Shown in pieces: positions 6,849 through 16,319 of a stretch of 64,000 nucleotides of DNA; position 1 is the stretch's first letter; each line of letters starts with the position of its first letter. The notes below the pieces were generated by a model. That model saw only the letters and a list, made by a program, of their open reading frames with translations, did not search any database and was not told the DNA's origin. The stretch comes from Paenibacillus lutrae (GTDB taxonomy: Bacteria; Bacillota; Bacilli; Paenibacillales; NBRC-103111). Location: the NCBI RefSeq assembly GCF_009757775.1, contig NZ_RHLK01000002.1:1-64000 (forward strand), given 5' to 3'. A program made the position numbers and the translations under genes.

Positions 6849-9530
6849 GTGAAACAATTTGCATGGCTGGCAACAAAACAAGCTCGAATGGCGCTTATCT
6901 ACCTGCTTTGTATCGCACTTGCTTTACTTTTTGAGTATGGCAAGCTGCACCTTATTTATGGAATTACCTTTTCATTTTCAAGTATTTTTCTGTTAGTCGC
7001 CGTTTGCCTGTTCGGTGTTCGCTGGGGTCTTATCGCGAGTGTTTTAGTCCAGGTCTGCTCGATCTTTGTTTTTCATAATCCGATGTTCGGCTGGATTTAC
7101 TGTCTGGAGATTCTTCTAATCGGGCTCGTAAACCGGAGGAAGCCCGGCCAAATGCTCATGTGGGATGCGATCTACTGGTTTGCGCTAGGTTTACCGGTGA
7201 TGTACGGCATTTATTCGGGGTATTTTAGTTCCGTCTCACATGAACTGATCCTTATGCTGGTCTTGGCACTGTGCAACGGATTGTTCAATGCGCTGATGGC
7301 GGAAATCGCACTGAATTATATTCCGTTCAGCCAATGGATAGACCCTTCCCGCAAGAAAGACAGGACGTATTCCTATAGTAAGGTTCTTTTCCACTTGTCT
7401 ATTGTGGCGGTAGCGGTGCCGTCTCTGATGTACATCGTCATGAACAGCCGTTACTCGGATCGTGTGGCTACGGAAAACTCGTATCAGTTCGCGGTCAATG
7501 CAGCGAGCAGAATTCAGCAGGAGCTCAGCGTCTGGGGGAAGGAAGACGTCCTCGGGATTAAACTCAGAAGTAAATTACAAATTGGCTATTTGCAGCAAAT
7601 TGTACAGAAATATACTTCGGAGACTCTTACCAATATTGTCATTACCGATAATGAGGGCAGAGTGCTCGCTTCCAATGGCAAAGAAACCATACTCAGCGGT
7701 AAGTATGACTGGCGAAGCGGCAAAAATGTCCTGGCTTTGCAAAAAGATTTCTACCAGGCACTTCCGAGCAGCAATCATCTCGTATTGCCGGCCCAGCAGT
7801 GGAAAGAAGGCAGCTATATCTATAATAGCAGCCTGCCGGGGCTTCCCCTGAAGCTCTATATTGAAATAGAGGTTCGTCATCATCAAGCCAACGTATTTGC
7901 TCAGTTTATGAATCAATTGTGGTACTTGCTGCTGTTTGCCGCAGCCGCAGCCGCAGTCGCGCATTTTCTCAGCCGGATGCTCGTGCAGGGGATATCGAAG
8001 CTGGCTTCTTCCACCACCGATCTGCCTCAGAAGCTCAAAGAAATGAAAGCGATTGAATGGCCGAGCAGCCGGGTGTTAGAAATCACTTCTTTATCTTATA
8101 ATTTCCGGCAGATGTCGCTCAATTTAATGCAGATGTTCCATGAATGGAAAACCATGAACGAACAATTGGAGGAGCAGACTTATAAGCTTAGGAAATCGGA
8201 GGAAAAGCTTCACCAGCTTGCGTTTTACGATATTTTATCGGGTCTTCCCAACCGGGTGTATTTTACAACGCATTTGCAAGAGCTCATTATGGATTCTACG
8301 GTATCCAACCGCTCCATTGCCGTGATGTTCGCCGATTTAAACCGTTTCAAGCAGATCAATGATACGCTTGGGCACGATGTAGGAGACTTGCTCCTCAAAG
8401 AAATCAGTGAGCGCTTTGCTTCCAGCCTGACAGAGGGCTGCAAATTGTTCCGTATTGGCGGTGACGAATTCGTCATTCTCATGGAGGATGCGGATGAAGT
8501 CCGTGCTTGCGAAGTCATTGAGCGGATTTTCGCTTCGCTGGTGGAGCCTATCCGGCTGCTCAATTCGTCCCTGTACAGCTCCGTCAGTATTGGCATCAGC
8601 ATGTTCCCCAGAGACGGAGACAGCATGGATGTGATCGTCAAAAATGCGGATATCGCCATGTATTTTGCCAAAGCGCGGGGTGGAAACAGTTTTCACTTCT
8701 ACGAAAAGAAATTGAATGACATGTTTGAAGAAGAAATGCTTTTGGACCACGGTCTAAGGGAAGCGCTGCTGAAAGATCAGCTCGTTCTTCACTACCAGCC
8801 TAAAGTGAATACGTTTACAGGAGCGATTTGCGGAGTCGAGGCTCTGGTCCGGTGGGAGCATCCTGAACTTGGCCGTATTCCTCCTGATAAATTCATTCCG
8901 CTTGCCGAAAGTTCCGGCCTGATTCTTAAAATCGATGAGTGGGTGCTGCTGGAAGCATGCAGACAGAACAAAGCCTGGCAGGATGCCGGACTTCCAAAGA
9001 TTCCGATTGCGGTCAACTTATCCGGCCTGCATTTTTCGCAGACTCATCTCGTGGAGCTGATCCAGCAGGTGCTGGAACAATCGGGATTGGATGAAAAGTA
9101 TTTGAACCTGGAAATAACCGAAGGCGTCTTTATCAAAAATGTAGATCCGGTCATCGATACCATCACCCGGATCAGAGATATGGGCATACAGCTCTCCATT
9201 GATGATTTCGGTACGGGCTATTCTTCCCTCAGTCAATTGCAGCGGCTTCCCATTTCGAATGTAAAGCTGGACCGCTCTTTTATTCATGACATCGCCGATG
9301 AACCCAAGAAGGCTGCCGTCGTGAAGGCCATTATTGATCTGGCCCACAGCATGAGGATGACCGTAGTCGCCGAGGGAGTCGAAACCAAGAATGAAATGAA
9401 CTATCTGAAACAATGCAAATGTGATGAACTGCAAGGCTATTATTTCAGCAGACCACTGCCGGCTGATGAATTCTCAGCTCTGCTTGATTCAGAAGACGAC
9501 TGGAAGAAGCCTGCAGCTAGAACAGTTTAA
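6849..9530 (+). CDS. Membrane-bound GGDEF-EAL cyclic di-GMP turnover protein
   Basis: An 893-residue protein from a GTG preceded by TGGGGGG. Residues 12-160 hold about five to six membrane helices. Another helix lies near 179-198, then an outside domain of about 150 residues (200-350, Cache-like in position), a last helix (355-375), a HAMP-like linker and a short coiled coil (430-455). The diguanylate cyclase domain (about 455-620) has intact GGDEF (537-541) and no RxxD inhibitory site (TEGC occupies the position). The phosphodiesterase domain (about 632-880) has EALVRW (664-669) and DDFGTGYSS (785-793). Both halves may be active; which dominates cannot be read. It is preceded by a c-di-GMP riboswitch, implying feedback, and followed after 24 bases by a binding lipoprotein. 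Confidence 0.92.
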   Translation: MKQFAWLATKQARMALIYLLCIALALLFEYGKLHLIYGITFSFSSIFLLVAVCLFGVRWGLIASVLVQVCSIFVFHNPMFGWIYCLEILLIGLVNRRKPGQMLMWDAIYWFALGLPVMYGIYSGYFSSVSHELILMLVLALCNGLFNALMAEIALNYIPFSQWIDPSRKKDRTYSYSKVLFHLSIVAVAVPSLMYIVMNSRYSDRVATENSYQFAVNAASRIQQELSVWGKEDVLGIKLRSKLQIGYLQQIVQKYTSETLTNIVITDNEGRVLASNGKETILSGKYDWRSGKNVLALQKDFYQALPSSNHLVLPAQQWKEGSYIYNSSLPGLPLKLYIEIEVRHHQANVFAQFMNQLWYLLLFAAAAAAVAHFLSRMLVQGISKLASSTTDLPQKLKEMKAIEWPSSRVLEITSLSYNFRQMSLNLMQMFHEWKTMNEQLEEQTYKLRKSEEKLHQLAFYDILSGLPNRVYFTTHLQELIMDSTVSNRSIAVMFADLNRFKQINDTLGHDVGDLLLKEISERFASSLTEGCKLFRIGGDEFVILMEDADEVRACEVIERIFASLVEPIRLLNSSLYSSVSIGISMFPRDGDSMDVIVKNADIAMYFAKARGGNSFHFYEKKLNDMFEEEMLLDHGLREALLKDQLVLHYQPKVNTFTGAICGVEALVRWEHPELGRIPPDKFIPLAESSGLILKIDEWVLLEACRQNKAWQDAGLPKIPIAVNLSGLHFSQTHLVELIQQVLEQSGLDEKYLNLEITEGVFIKNVDPVIDTITRIRDMGIQLSIDDFGTGYSSLSQLQRLPISNVKLDRSFIHDIADEPKKAAVVKAIIDLAHSMRMTVVAEGVETKNEMNYLKQCKCDELQGYYFSRPLPADEFSALLDSEDDWKKPAARTV

Positions 9531-9554
9531 TGAGGAATAGAAGGAGGGATAAGA

Positions 9555-10889
9555 ATGACCACGAAGCTGACAAGGCTTGCTATTATTTTACTGTTATGTA
9601 TCGTGACAGCTGCGGGTTGTGCGCCTTTTGCCAAACAAACCGCAATCCAAGAAGGACAGGAGGTTAATTACAATACAAACGCTCCCACAGAGAAACCGGC
9701 AGAGAATATCGAACTCACGCTCTGGTCGCATTATAACGGATTTGAAGCGGCAATCGCCAAGTTTCAGGCACTAAATCCGAATGTGAAAATCAACACCAAA
9801 TTGTTTACTTATGCCGAATATGTATCCGCTTATTTGCAGGCCATCGCGGATGGAACGCCGCCTGATATCATGATGGTTGACAGCGGGGATTTCGGACATT
9901 TTACGGCAATCGAAGGTTTGGAGAATTTGCTTGACGCTCCTTATCAAGCTGGTAAATATGCCAAAGAATTTAGCCCTGCACTATGGGACAGCGCGATGGG
10001 GGCGGACGGAAAGAGCCTGATTTCGTTCCCGCTTGCGACAGGCCCGACCGTTACTTATTACCGGGCAGATATCTTAGAAAAGCATGGTTTTCCTTCCGAG
10101 CCTGAAGAACTGGCCGTATATATGGAGGACCCGGCAAACTGGCTGAATATGGCCAGGAAATTAAGGGGTTCGGGTATTTATATCACCCAATGGGATAACG
10201 AGACGCTCCTTTTATTTGAGAAGACTATGGGAACGTTCGACCGCAAACTGAATTTTATCCGCAGCAACCAGATCTTCTACAAAGCGGTGAGTATTGCCAA
10301 AACGGTTAATGATGACGGACTCGAGGCTCATCTGGACATTTGGACCGATGCAGGGGTGAAGGCGATCCGGGATGGAAATCTTGCGATGATGTATTTGGGG
10401 ACCTGGGGCGCGGACCAAATAAAAAGCTGGGCTCCCGAGACAGAAGGGAAGTGGAGAGAAACGCGTCTGCCGTTCGGTTTATACGGCTGGCAGAACAGCT
10501 CCAATTTTGTTCTTCCTTCGGCTGGCAAGAACAAAGAGATGGCTTGGAAATTTATTGAGTTTGCCGTAACCGAGCAAAGCAAGGAAGGGTTATTCGGCGC
10601 GGTGCCCGCCTATTTGCCGGCTCGAGGCAATGCCAAGGAACTTGCGGTCACCAATCCGTTTCTCGGAGGACAAAAAGCTTATGCGCTCCATGAAAAAATG
10701 ATGGCCAAAGTACAGGAATTTCCGATTACTCCGCTTGACTACAAAGCACAGGAGGTATGGCAGAGGGGAATCATCGAAGGAATTGAACGCAAAAAAGATA
10801 CTCAAAAAATTGTGGAAGACGCCCGGGCAGAGGTTGAGAAAGCCGTGCAAAGAGATAAAGAAATTCTTCTGGGTAATTTCAAGAATTAA
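9555..10889 (+). CDS. Extracellular sugar-type solute-binding lipoprotein (orphan)
   Basis: A 444-residue family 1 solute-binding protein. The signal peptide ends in a lipobox (VTAAGC, about residue 22), so it is anchored outside the membrane. The motif IELTLWSHYNGFEAAIAKF and the later IMMVDSGDFGHF region are typical of CUT1 sugar-binding proteins. No permease or ATPase genes adjoin. It starts 24 bases after the GGDEF-EAL gene and ends at a strong terminator, so both are likely on the same riboswitch-controlled mRNA. A role as a ligand sensor feeding the membrane enzyme is possible but inferred; a dispersed transporter partner is the alternative. Confidence 0.85.
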   Translation: MTTKLTRLAIILLLCIVTAAGCAPFAKQTAIQEGQEVNYNTNAPTEKPAENIELTLWSHYNGFEAAIAKFQALNPNVKINTKLFTYAEYVSAYLQAIADGTPPDIMMVDSGDFGHFTAIEGLENLLDAPYQAGKYAKEFSPALWDSAMGADGKSLISFPLATGPTVTYYRADILEKHGFPSEPEELAVYMEDPANWLNMARKLRGSGIYITQWDNETLLLFEKTMGTFDRKLNFIRSNQIFYKAVSIAKTVNDDGLEAHLDIWTDAGVKAIRDGNLAMMYLGTWGADQIKSWAPETEGKWRETRLPFGLYGWQNSSNFVLPSAGKNKEMAWKFIEFAVTEQSKEGLFGAVPAYLPARGNAKELAVTNPFLGGQKAYALHEKMMAKVQEFPITPLDYKAQEVWQRGIIEGIERKKDTQKIVEDARAEVEKAVQRDKEILLGNFKN

Positions 10890-10914
10890 TGACAGACACC
10901 GGCCATACCTGACA

Positions 10915-10944
10915 AAAGCCCCCGCAAATTAATGCGGGGGCTTT
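10915..10944. terminator. Bidirectional intrinsic terminator
   Basis: AAAGCCCCCGCA pairs perfectly with TGCGGGGGCTTT across a six-base loop, between the convergent lipoprotein and chitinase genes, with short T-runs on both strands. Confidence 0.85.
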
Positions 10945-10973
10945 GTGGTCATTGTTCATGGAAGCAAAGCAGT

Positions 10974-12845
10974 CTATTTCAGGATCCAGAGAGCCGGAAC
11001 ATTGGCAGGTTCCCAGCCGGATAACGAAGTATGCGGCTGGCGGCAAAGATAGCTCTTGCCGTTATAAGTCACTTCGTCATTGACTTTATAGCTCACGCCC
11101 GCCGCCCATGGTGCCGCTCCGCCCGCTTGCGCATCCGTTGTTGCCTGCACGGTCGTGCCTGCGGATACATTGCCGGCAGCATCTTTGGCTTTCACGGTAA
11201 ACGTATAAGCCGTAGACGGAGTTAATCCCGTGATGACTGCGGTTGTGCCGGATGCATTCACGCTGTTTGAACCGTATGAAACGGTGTAGCCGGTAACGCC
11301 TACGTTATCCGCCGAAGCGGTCCAGCTTAGGCTTACAGTATTGGAGGACTTGGCCGTCACCTGCACATTGCCGGGTGCAGAAGGAGCGGTTGTGTCCGTG
11401 CCGCCGCCGCTGCCGGCTGTTGTAACGGATAAAGCAGTCCCTGCCGCAGAGACATTGCCTGCCGCATCTCTGGCTTTGACCGTGAACGAATAGGCTGTAT
11501 TAGCCGTCAGTCCCGTCACGGTATGACTGGTTCCGGTGACGGTTGCGATCTTGGTATTTCCTTGATAGACCTCATATCCTGTTACACCTACATTATCTGA
11601 AGAAGCGTTCCAATCGAGTTTAACCCCGCTCGATGTCACATTAGAGGAGCGTAAGGAAGCCGGTACGCTAGGCGCCTGCGTATCGGGTGTTCCGCTTCCG
11701 AAGGAGTCCAGATAGGTGCGGTGGTTATTGGAAAACTCGAAATTGTTGAACTGGTCCCAGTTAATCGACCACGTCATCAAGCCGCGGAGTCCCGGCTGAG
11801 GCGTACTGCGCATGGTATACTGGCCGCCGAAGGAAGTTCCCTTCATTAAGTAGTTCAGCGCTTTCTGAACTTCAGCAACCGTCGTGAAGCCGCCGCCCGC
11901 ATTAGCGTTGGCCGGAAGTCCCATCACGACCTGATCCGGACGAAGAGCCGGGAAGACATTGTTGACGTTCTTTCCTACCGGAAAGCCGGTCAGCAGCATG
12001 TCGATCATAGCGACGTGGAAATCAGCGGCGCCCATGGTATAGTACTTGTCGTCCAGTGCCGTGATCGGGCCGGAATTATACTGCTGCACCTGGAGCCAGT
12101 CCAGAATATCGCGCAGGCCGTGGATAACCGGCAGATAAGCTCCGGCACGGGTGTCGCAGCTGAGGCAGGTGCCGCCGTAGAACGAATAGCCGAGCTGCAC
12201 GAAGAAAGTCTCCGGTGCCATGGTCAGCATGAAGGAATCTCCGAAGCTGTTATGCAGTTCCCGTACCGCGGAGATCAGATTTGTAATAACGGGCGTCGTC
12301 GGATTACGGAAATCGGAATCTCCTGAATTCAAATAGAGGGAGTGGCCTTCGAAGTCGATATCGAGACCGTCAAATCCGTAGGTGGAGATAATATTTTTCA
12401 TGGAATTGACAAAGTTAGTGCGGGCTTGGGCAGACACAAGCTGAACCTGTCCGTTCGCTCCGCCGATGGAAATGATGACTTTCTTGCCCTGGCTTTGCAG
12501 ATAAGCCACATCGGCTTTGAAATCGGCTTCCGTATACTTATACGGCGTAAAGCCGATCGTACCTCCGGTCACTCCGGCAGAAGGTTCGGCGAAGGACACA
12601 TTGATGACATCAAATTTCGGCGAGACGTCCCGTAGCTTGATGAAGCCGGAACCGTTGTCGAAATTGTGCCAGTAACCGACGATTACTTTTTTATTTACAG
12701 GCAGAGAAGCCGCGGAAGCCCGGTTGGAGTTCAAACCTAAAGCCGGGAGAATCAGCGACAGCAGAATGGAAACGATCAAAAGCACACGAAGAACGATCTT
12801 CACCCGCGTTTTGGACGGTGAGGCTGGTCTCGTTTTGGAAATCAT
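10974..12845 (-). CDS. Secreted GH18 chitinase with two FnIII domains and a chitin-binding module
   Basis: A 623-residue secreted enzyme. A signal sequence (hydrophobic 18-38, cleavage near ASA-AS at 46) leads into a GH18 barrel (about 52-385) with the catalytic motif DGLDIDFEG; E166 is the proton donor and SIGG marks the preceding strand. Two fibronectin type III repeats follow (about 390-480 and 485-570), both with the TGYxV...AxSFTVKAxDAAGNVS pattern. A C-terminal CBM5/12-like module (about 577-623) has W-rich KVNDEVTYNGKSYLC. It cleaves chitin outside the cell. A cre site overlaps the leader, pointing to CcpA catabolite repression. Confidence 0.93.
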   Translation of the reverse strand: MISKTRPASPSKTRVKIVLRVLLIVSILLSLILPALGLNSNRASAASLPVNKKVIVGYWHNFDNGSGFIKLRDVSPKFDVINVSFAEPSAGVTGGTIGFTPYKYTEADFKADVAYLQSQGKKVIISIGGANGQVQLVSAQARTNFVNSMKNIISTYGFDGLDIDFEGHSLYLNSGDSDFRNPTTPVITNLISAVRELHNSFGDSFMLTMAPETFFVQLGYSFYGGTCLSCDTRAGAYLPVIHGLRDILDWLQVQQYNSGPITALDDKYYTMGAADFHVAMIDMLLTGFPVGKNVNNVFPALRPDQVVMGLPANANAGGGFTTVAEVQKALNYLMKGTSFGGQYTMRSTPQPGLRGLMTWSINWDQFNNFEFSNNHRTYLDSFGSGTPDTQAPSVPASLRSSNVTSSGVKLDWNASSDNVGVTGYEVYQGNTKIATVTGTSHTVTGLTANTAYSFTVKARDAAGNVSAAGTALSVTTAGSGGGTDTTAPSAPGNVQVTAKSSNTVSLSWTASADNVGVTGYTVSYGSNSVNASGTTAVITGLTPSTAYTFTVKAKDAAGNVSAGTTVQATTDAQAGGAAPWAAGVSYKVNDEVTYNGKSYLCRQPHTSLSGWEPANVPALWILK

Positions 12846-12875
12846 TACATCATTACCTCCTCAATAATAGTAAAA

Positions 12876-12889
12876 TGATAGCGCTTCCA
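12876..12889 (-). promoter_or_regulatory. cre site (CcpA operator) upstream of the chitinase
   Basis: TGATAGCGCTTCCA matches the cre consensus TGWAANCGNTNWCA with one or two mismatches. It begins 31 bases upstream of the chitinase ATG, where a bound repressor would block initiation or early elongation. Confidence 0.7.
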
Positions 12890-13174
12890 ATAATGGTGAT
12901 TTAAAGCATTCCCAAGTACAAGAGTCTCTTCTTTGTCTGCCCGGCTTCGCCTGGACATACAAGAGCTGCTCTTGCTCTTGCGGGTATTCACCCCCTTTTT
13001 GAGGAAGAAGTCCTGCCTAAGAAGAAAAACCTTAATGGATTGTCATCGCAAGGCTAGTTCTCCGTACCATGGAGTTCCTTCCATTTAATTGTAAAAGGTA
13101 TTCACTCTAAGTATCCGGTAAATAGAGCGCTAACAAAAGGGATAAGATCAGACGATGAGGGAGAAGTTTCTCTT
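12890..13174. other. Gap between chitinase and chemoreceptor
   Basis: No gene is seen. A second, weaker cre-like sequence (ATAGAGCGCTAACA, about 13124-13137) has three mismatches and is not called. The chitinase promoter should be here, but no strong -35/-10 pair was identified. Confidence 0.4.
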
Positions 13175-13220
13175 GAAAAAAACTGCGGAGTCAGCATGCC
13201 GGGCTTCTGACTCCGCAGTT
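13175..13220 (-). terminator. Intrinsic terminator of the chemoreceptor gene
   Basis: On the minus strand AACTGCGGAGTCAG pairs perfectly with CTGACTCCGCAGTT and is followed by a run of T. Confidence 0.85.
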
Positions 13221-13245
13221 GCATTCGATTCTGCCCGGGTGAAGT

Positions 13246-14973
13246 TTAAGAGGCTTCCCGAATCTTGAATTTGCTGATTTCAGCGAAGAGCTGGGCAGCC
13301 AGCTCATGGATATTGTCAGCCTGGGCGGAGAGACTCCGTATGGACGAATCGTTCTCTTCGGAGGCTGTCGTCACTTCTTGGACGCCGGCTGATGTCTGCT
13401 CGGCGATCCCCGCTACGTGCCGGATATGCCGGGCGAGTCCGGCACTATTGCTGAGAGATTGCCCGATGCGCCCGTTGACGAAGTGAATCTGCTTCGCCAC
13501 AACGGCCATCGACTCTTCGATGGCCGTGAAAGAGCCGAGCGTACCGCCCATGACAAGCTCCTGCCCGCCGGCGAGATGCCCTGCCTCCGTCACGGCCGCC
13601 TGCAGCTCACTCATGCGCTTCTCTACCGATGCGATGGTGCCGGCGGCCCGGCGGGCCTCGTCACTGGACTGCTGCGCGAGCAGACGCACTTCCGAGGCGA
13701 TGACCGCGAAGCCGCGGCCGTGCACGCCTGCGGTTGCGGCCTCGATGGCGGCATTCAGCGCCAGCAGGTGGGTCTGGGACGCGATCTCGGTGATCGCGCC
13801 GAGGATCGCGCTCGTCTGCCGGGAGTCGGCGGCAAGCGTGGACATCGCGGCATGCACCTGATCCAGGACACGCCTGGATTCTTCGCTTGCCCGCTGAAGC
13901 GAGGCAAGGGACTCTGCGCCGCGTACCGTGGCCTCGGCCGCCTCCCGGCTTGCCTGGTGCATGAGAGCCGCATATTCGGCGATCTCCCGCGTCTCCCCTT
14001 CGAGCAGGGAGACGGCCCCCGAGGCATGCTCGGATTCCGCAGCCTGCTCGGCAGCGCCCTGCGCGATCACGGACATCGCTTGAACGATGTCCCGGTTAGC
14101 CGCGGCCGTGTCCGTCGATACGCGGCGGAAGATCTCGGATTGTCCATTCAGAGTGGAGGCAATGCGGCGCGTCTTCTCCAGCATGCCGCGCACCTCCTCG
14201 GTCATCCGGTCGAAGCTGCGGCTGAGCTGTCCCAGCTCATCGGGCGCGAGGCTTCCGATGGCATGCCGCAGGTCGCCCGCGGCGATCCGCTCGACAGCCT
14301 CCTGCAGCTTGCGGATAGGAAGCAGATAAGAGCGGATGATGAGCAGGGCGATAGCGGAAGCGATCAGCAGTGCCGCAAAGGCAGCTGCGGCTGTAATCCC
14401 TGTCGTCTGGCGGATGACAGCGGCAGATTCATCTACGGCAGCCTGTGCTTCTTGGGAATAAGCACTGTAGAACTGGTCCACATGCGAGAAGATGGTCTGC
14501 CTGAGCTTCTGCCCCTCTCCATAGAAGTGAATCATACTAAGCTCCAGTTCCCTGGGGCTTACGGTTTTCTCCTGAACGAGTTTAGCAGCCGAATCAAAAT
14601 TTGTAAGATAGTCGGATGAAGCAACGATAAGCTCGCTGCGCCACCCTATCTGTTCTTCCCGGTCTGCGGTAGCCGCAACCTGCTCCAGCAGACGGTTATA
14701 GGCGGCCCGTGTCTCTTGATACCGCTGTATATAAGCAGGATCCTTGGAGAGCTGGAGCCCGGAAGCGATTATACTCAATTCCTGAACGGTCTCTTTGAGT
14801 TCCAGGGCTGCCGTTTTCTTGGAGATCCGGTCATTCTGCAAAGAAATTTTAGCCTGAATCTCGCGGATTTGATGCACTTGAAAGGCTGCAAGGATAACAA
14901 ACAGCAGGATCAGCACAGTGAAGGCCGCAATTAATTTGTGCTTCATGGTTTTTAAATAGAAGTATTTCCGCAT
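13246..14973 (-). CDS. Methyl-accepting chemotaxis protein
   Basis: A 575-residue transmembrane chemoreceptor. A first helix (about 8-30) and a second (about 190-212) flank an outside four-helix-type sensor domain. A HAMP domain (about 213-265) leads into the long signalling coiled coil. The tip that contacts CheA/CheW reads [18 protein letters not shown], where the usual Asn of QTNLLALN is His and the usual R after EAA is T, so it is slightly atypical. The start is the ATG after GGAGG with six-base spacing; upstream in-frame codons have no ribosome binding site. It is a single gene. The ligand is unknown. Confidence 0.9.
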   Translation of the reverse strand: MRKYFYLKTMKHKLIAAFTVLILLFVILAAFQVHQIREIQAKISLQNDRISKKTAALELKETVQELSIIASGLQLSKDPAYIQRYQETRAAYNRLLEQVAATADREEQIGWRSELIVASSDYLTNFDSAAKLVQEKTVSPRELELSMIHFYGEGQKLRQTIFSHVDQFYSAYSQEAQAAVDESAAVIRQTTGITAAAAFAALLIASAIALLIIRSYLLPIRKLQEAVERIAAGDLRHAIGSLAPDELGQLSRSFDRMTEEVRGMLEKTRRIASTLNGQSEIFRRVSTDTAAANRDIVQAMSVIAQGAAEQAAESEHASGAVSLLEGETREIAEYAALMHQASREAAEATVRGAESLASLQRASEESRRVLDQVHAAMSTLAADSRQTSAILGAITEIASQTHLLALNAAIEAATAGVHGRGFAVIASEVRLLAQQSSDEARRAAGTIASVEKRMSELQAAVTEAGHLAGGQELVMGGTLGSFTAIEESMAVVAKQIHFVNGRIGQSLSNSAGLARHIRHVAGIAEQTSAGVQEVTTASEENDSSIRSLSAQADNIHELAAQLFAEISKFKIREAS

Positions 14974-15132
14974 GTTCATCCTCCGATAGTCAATTGATGA
15001 GAGATCCAATATCCATATATAGGTACTTGGTCCCTTACAATATATGACTTTCGTATTAGGGAAGATGATGAATTATGTAAATGGAGGGTAAAATAGCAGG
15101 GTCACGTGTATGTTTCGGCAATCCGCGAAAGT

Positions 15133-15182
15133 TTTACATGAATTTAACGTAGAGCGGAATCGGAGTTTACATTCGCTTGTTA
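15133..15182 (+). promoter_or_regulatory. PhoP-box-like repeats upstream of pstS
   Basis: TTTACA-like hexamers occur in two pairs: TTTACA (15133) with TTAACG (15144), and TTTACA (15166) with TTGTTA (15177). Members of each pair are 11 bases apart, as expected for PhoP dimer binding. The spacing between pairs is exactly three turns of 11. The match is weaker than the array before pstC. Confidence 0.55.
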
Positions 15183-15238
15183 CGATGGTTCAGGAAACAC
15201 AAACAAAGAAAGATCACGTAAAGGAGGACATGTATAAC

Positions 15239-16129
15239 ATGTTCAAGTTCATGCCGAAAAAAGGTTTATCACTCGCACTCGTTGCCATGCTTAGCTTAGG
15301 GGTTCTTGCAGGCTGCGGTAAAACAGACGGAGAAACGAATAACCAGGCCAGCGGCGGCAAGAGCGGCGGCGAAACAACTGAAATATCGGGTACGGTAACG
15401 GCTTCCGGCTCCAGCGCTATGCTTCCTCTCGTGAAAGAAGCAGCCAAAATGTTCATGGATAAACACGCTAAAGTCACCATTAACCCGACCGCAGGCGGTT
15501 CAGGTAAAGGGTTGAAAGACGTAGCCGACGGCATTTCGAATATCGGTAACTCGGATGTGGCTGCAGGCGACGAATACAAAGACAAGAACCTGAAAGAGCA
15601 CGTCGTAGCGATAGCTCCTTTTGCACTGATTACAAATCCTGACGTAGGCATTGAGAACCTGACGAAGCAGCAAGCTGCCGACATTTTTACGGGTAAAGTT
15701 ACGAACTGGAAAGAAGTTGGCGGCAAAGATGCTAAAATCGTCGTGATCCATCGTCCTGACAGCTCCGGTTCACGCAAGTTAGTGAAAGAAATCGTTCTCG
15801 ATAACACGGAGTTCACTAAAGAAGGCGTTGTTCAAGAAAGTACAGGCGCGGTTAAGACGGCTGTCGGCACCCAATCGGGTTCGATCGGTTACATCGACAC
15901 CCCTTATCTGGACGATACCGTCAAAGCGGTGAAGTTCGACAATGTCGCTTTCTCCAAAGAAACGATCAAGAACGGTACTTATAAGCTGTTCGGTACGGAG
16001 CGTATGTATACCAAAGGCGAGCCTACGGGTGCGACCAAAGCCTTTATCGATTATGTAATGAGCCCGGAATTCCAGGATAAGAAAGTGGAAGAGCTGAAAT
16101 TCCTTCCCGCTGATCTTCTGAAAAAATAA
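15239..16129 (+). CDS. pstS: Phosphate ABC transporter substrate-binding lipoprotein PstS
   Basis: A 296-residue lipoprotein with lipobox LGVLAGC and a PBP-like phosphate-binding domain: SGSSAMLPLVKEAAKMF near the N-terminus and HRPDSSGSRKL in the middle, both lining the phosphate site. It captures phosphate outside the cell for PstCAB. The ATG at 15239 lies 11 bases from AGGAGG; the in-frame ATG at 15230 is only two bases from it and less likely. PhoP-type repeats lie upstream. A terminator separates it from pstC, so it can be made in excess over the membrane parts. Confidence 0.93.
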   Translation: MFKFMPKKGLSLALVAMLSLGVLAGCGKTDGETNNQASGGKSGGETTEISGTVTASGSSAMLPLVKEAAKMFMDKHAKVTINPTAGGSGKGLKDVADGISNIGNSDVAAGDEYKDKNLKEHVVAIAPFALITNPDVGIENLTKQQAADIFTGKVTNWKEVGGKDAKIVVIHRPDSSGSRKLVKEIVLDNTEFTKEGVVQESTGAVKTAVGTQSGSIGYIDTPYLDDTVKAVKFDNVAFSKETIKNGTYKLFGTERMYTKGEPTGATKAFIDYVMSPEFQDKKVEELKFLPADLLKK

Positions 16130-16146
16130 TGATTCCGCCCTTCCCG

Positions 16147-16186
16147 GATGTCCTGAAGCTTAGTAAACTTCGGGGCATCTTTTTTT
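16147..16186 (+). terminator. Intra-operon terminator between pstS and pstC
   Basis: GATGTCCTGAAG pairs with CTTCGGGGCATC and is followed by TTTTTTT. It lies just after pstS and before the second PhoP-box array. Confidence 0.82.
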
Positions 16187-16196
16187 GTGCGGAAGT

Positions 16197-16250
16197 TTTA
16201 CATTGCCTTTACAAAAGCTTAATGCCGTATTTACAAATGAAGCCTATCAT
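16197..16250 (+). promoter_or_regulatory. Four-repeat PhoP box and -10 of pstC
   Basis: Four hexamers sit at exact 11-base spacing: TTTACA (16197), TTTACA (16208), TTAATG (16219), TTTACA (16230). This is the arrangement PhoP needs to activate. A -10-like TATCAT follows at 16245-16250. It gives pstC-pstA-pstB-phoU its own phosphate-starvation promoter. Confidence 0.82.
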
Positions 16251-16319
16251 AAAAGAGAACGTGCTAGTACTTTGTACTCACCCGCCAGAATACGCAAATG
16301 ATTGAAGGGGGCTTCCCGC

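Noticed and set aside
13124-13137. Second cre-like sequence between chitinase and chemoreceptor
   Set aside because: Three mismatches including the outer TG; far from both starts.
13417-14027. Long plus-strand open frame opposite the chemoreceptor (13417-14619)
   Set aside because: It is antisense to a clear MCP gene in a GC-rich stretch; the product is rich in Arg, Gly and Leu, with no start site.
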